Below are positions 4,661 to 5,326 of a stretch of DNA of 5,326 nucleotides, piece after piece (positions within the stretch are counted from its first letter, which is position 1; each line of letters begins with the position of its first letter). The stretch spans positions 1 through 5,326 of the forward strand of contig CAJQJT010000041.1 in NCBI GenBank assembly GCA_905478725.1, given 5' to 3'. This stretch comes from an uncultured Pseudomonadales bacterium. Its GTDB lineage: Bacteria; Pseudomonadota; Gammaproteobacteria; Pseudomonadales; Porticoccaceae. The notes under the pieces are model-generated. The model was not told the DNA's origin. It searched no databases and saw nothing but the letters and a program-made list of their open reading frames with translations. Made by a program: the position numbers and the translations under genes.

Positions 4661-5326
4661 ATGGCCATGCCTACGGATATTGGCATTATCGACTTGATGT
4701 TAGCGGTACCAAATGACGATACATCCAATTACTACGACTTTATTAAGCCTCTGCTGATGGATGAGCAGAGTCGCCAAATGTTTAAAATGCCGGCGCAGTA
4801 TATGTTTAAAGATGTGCCCAAGACTGGTGTGCAGGACGACTATATCGCCTATACCCTGGCCAAGATGGATGAGTTTGGCATTGAAAAAGCCATGCTCGGT
4901 GTCGATGAAAATCAATATTTCACTCAGAATGAAGCGGTGTTAAAGCACCCTGATCGCTTTTTTGCCTGTTATGACTGCAACCCGAATAATGGTATGGAAG
5001 AGGTGCGAAAAATCCGTCGCCTTAAAGAGCTTTACGATATCAAAGCAGTCACTGCTTTTCCCTCGGGCCTGTGTCCTCAGGTGTCACTGAGCGATAAAAA
5101 ATGGTATCCAATCTTTGTTGCCTGTATAGATCTAGATATTCCCTTCTGCCCCTGTGTCGGTGTGCCCGGTCCGCGAATTCCCATGGAACCGCAAAAGGTT
5201 GAACACCTCGATGAGATCTGTTGGTTCTTCCCTGATTTGCGCGTGGTGATGCGCCATGGCGGCGAGCCCTGGACGGAGTTGGCGTGGAAGTTAATGCTCA
5301 AATACCCCAACCTCTATTATATGACC
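4661..5326 (+). CDS. Amidohydrolase-2-like protein with a divergent metal site, 5' part
   Basis: The first 222 codons are present and the gene runs off the right edge. The layout fits the amidohydrolase-2 (ACMSD-like) TIM-barrel family: a first strand IGIIDLMLAVP (7-17), an AYTLAKMDEFGIEKAMLG segment (63-80), VLKHPDRFFACYDCNPN (93-109), and PDLRVVMRHGGEPWTELAWK (191-210). The family's first-strand D-x-H-x-H is replaced here by D11-L-M-L-A, and the strand-5 His appears replaced by C165 (PCVG); H199 in the RHGG motif is kept. Typical metal-dependent hydrolysis or decarboxylation is therefore doubtful, and a different metal set or a cofactor-free role is possible. The strand-8 Asp lies outside the window. 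Last visible gene of the operon, 58 bp after the ene-reductase; AGAGGA lies 7 nt before the ATG, and a second in-frame ATG two codons on is less well spaced. Family is likely; reaction unknown. Confidence 0.78.
   Translation, partial: MAMPTDIGIIDLMLAVPNDDTSNYYDFIKPLLMDEQSRQMFKMPAQYMFKDVPKTGVQDDYIAYTLAKMDEFGIEKAMLGVDENQYFTQNEAVLKHPDRFFACYDCNPNNGMEEVRKIRRLKELYDIKAVTAFPSGLCPQVSLSDKKWYPIFVACIDLDIPFCPCVGVPGPRIPMEPQKVEHLDEICWFFPDLRVVMRHGGEPWTELAWKLMLKYPNLYYMT

Overview
The window looks like chromosomal DNA of a Gram-negative bacterium, most plausibly a marine or aquatic gammaproteobacterium. That placement is an inference from the moderate GC content by eye, the codon choice, the canonical GGA-type ribosome binding sites and the style of the genes; no rRNA or other taxonomic marker is present. 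The content points to metabolism of steroids or similar polycyclic ketones. There is no transposase, phage gene, tRNA, rRNA or CRISPR array.

Left part, minus strand (1-1011): a membrane-bound steroid 5-alpha-reductase (211-1011) is followed downstream by the first 28 codons of an exported protein (1-86) whose body lies outside the window. The gap between them is almost filled by twelve perfectly phased 8-bp tandem repeats (91-186), ending 4 bp before the start codon of the exported protein. A divergent intergenic region (1012-1308) separates this strand from the rightward genes and holds several small inverted repeats that could be operators.

Right part, plus strand (1309-5326): a compact, probably single operon. 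It runs from an FAD-dependent 3-ketosteroid delta4-(5alpha)-dehydrogenase (1309-2799), through an NTF2/SnoaL-like protein (2804-3439, 4 nt after the previous stop) and an Old Yellow Enzyme-family FMN ene-reductase (3517-4602), to an amidohydrolase-2-like protein that runs off the right edge (4661-5326). The gap before the ene-reductase holds AT-rich imperfect 15-bp repeats ending in its ribosome binding site.

How they may work together (inference): the 5-alpha-reductase and the delta4-(5alpha)-dehydrogenase catalyse opposite reactions at C4-C5 of the A ring of 3-ketosteroids, one using NADPH and the other passing electrons from FAD. Dividing them between divergent transcripts would allow entry of 5-alpha-steroids into, or exit from, the delta4-3-keto pool. 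The SnoaL-like protein, ene-reductase and amidohydrolase-like protein would act on further enone or ring-modified intermediates. Two of these enzymes have non-standard active sites: the ene-reductase has His-Cys-Thr-Ser where His-x-x-Asn/His is expected, and the amidohydrolase lacks the N-terminal HxH metal motif and seems to have Cys in place of the strand-5 His. These two departures, together with the octamer array, are the most unusual things in the window.
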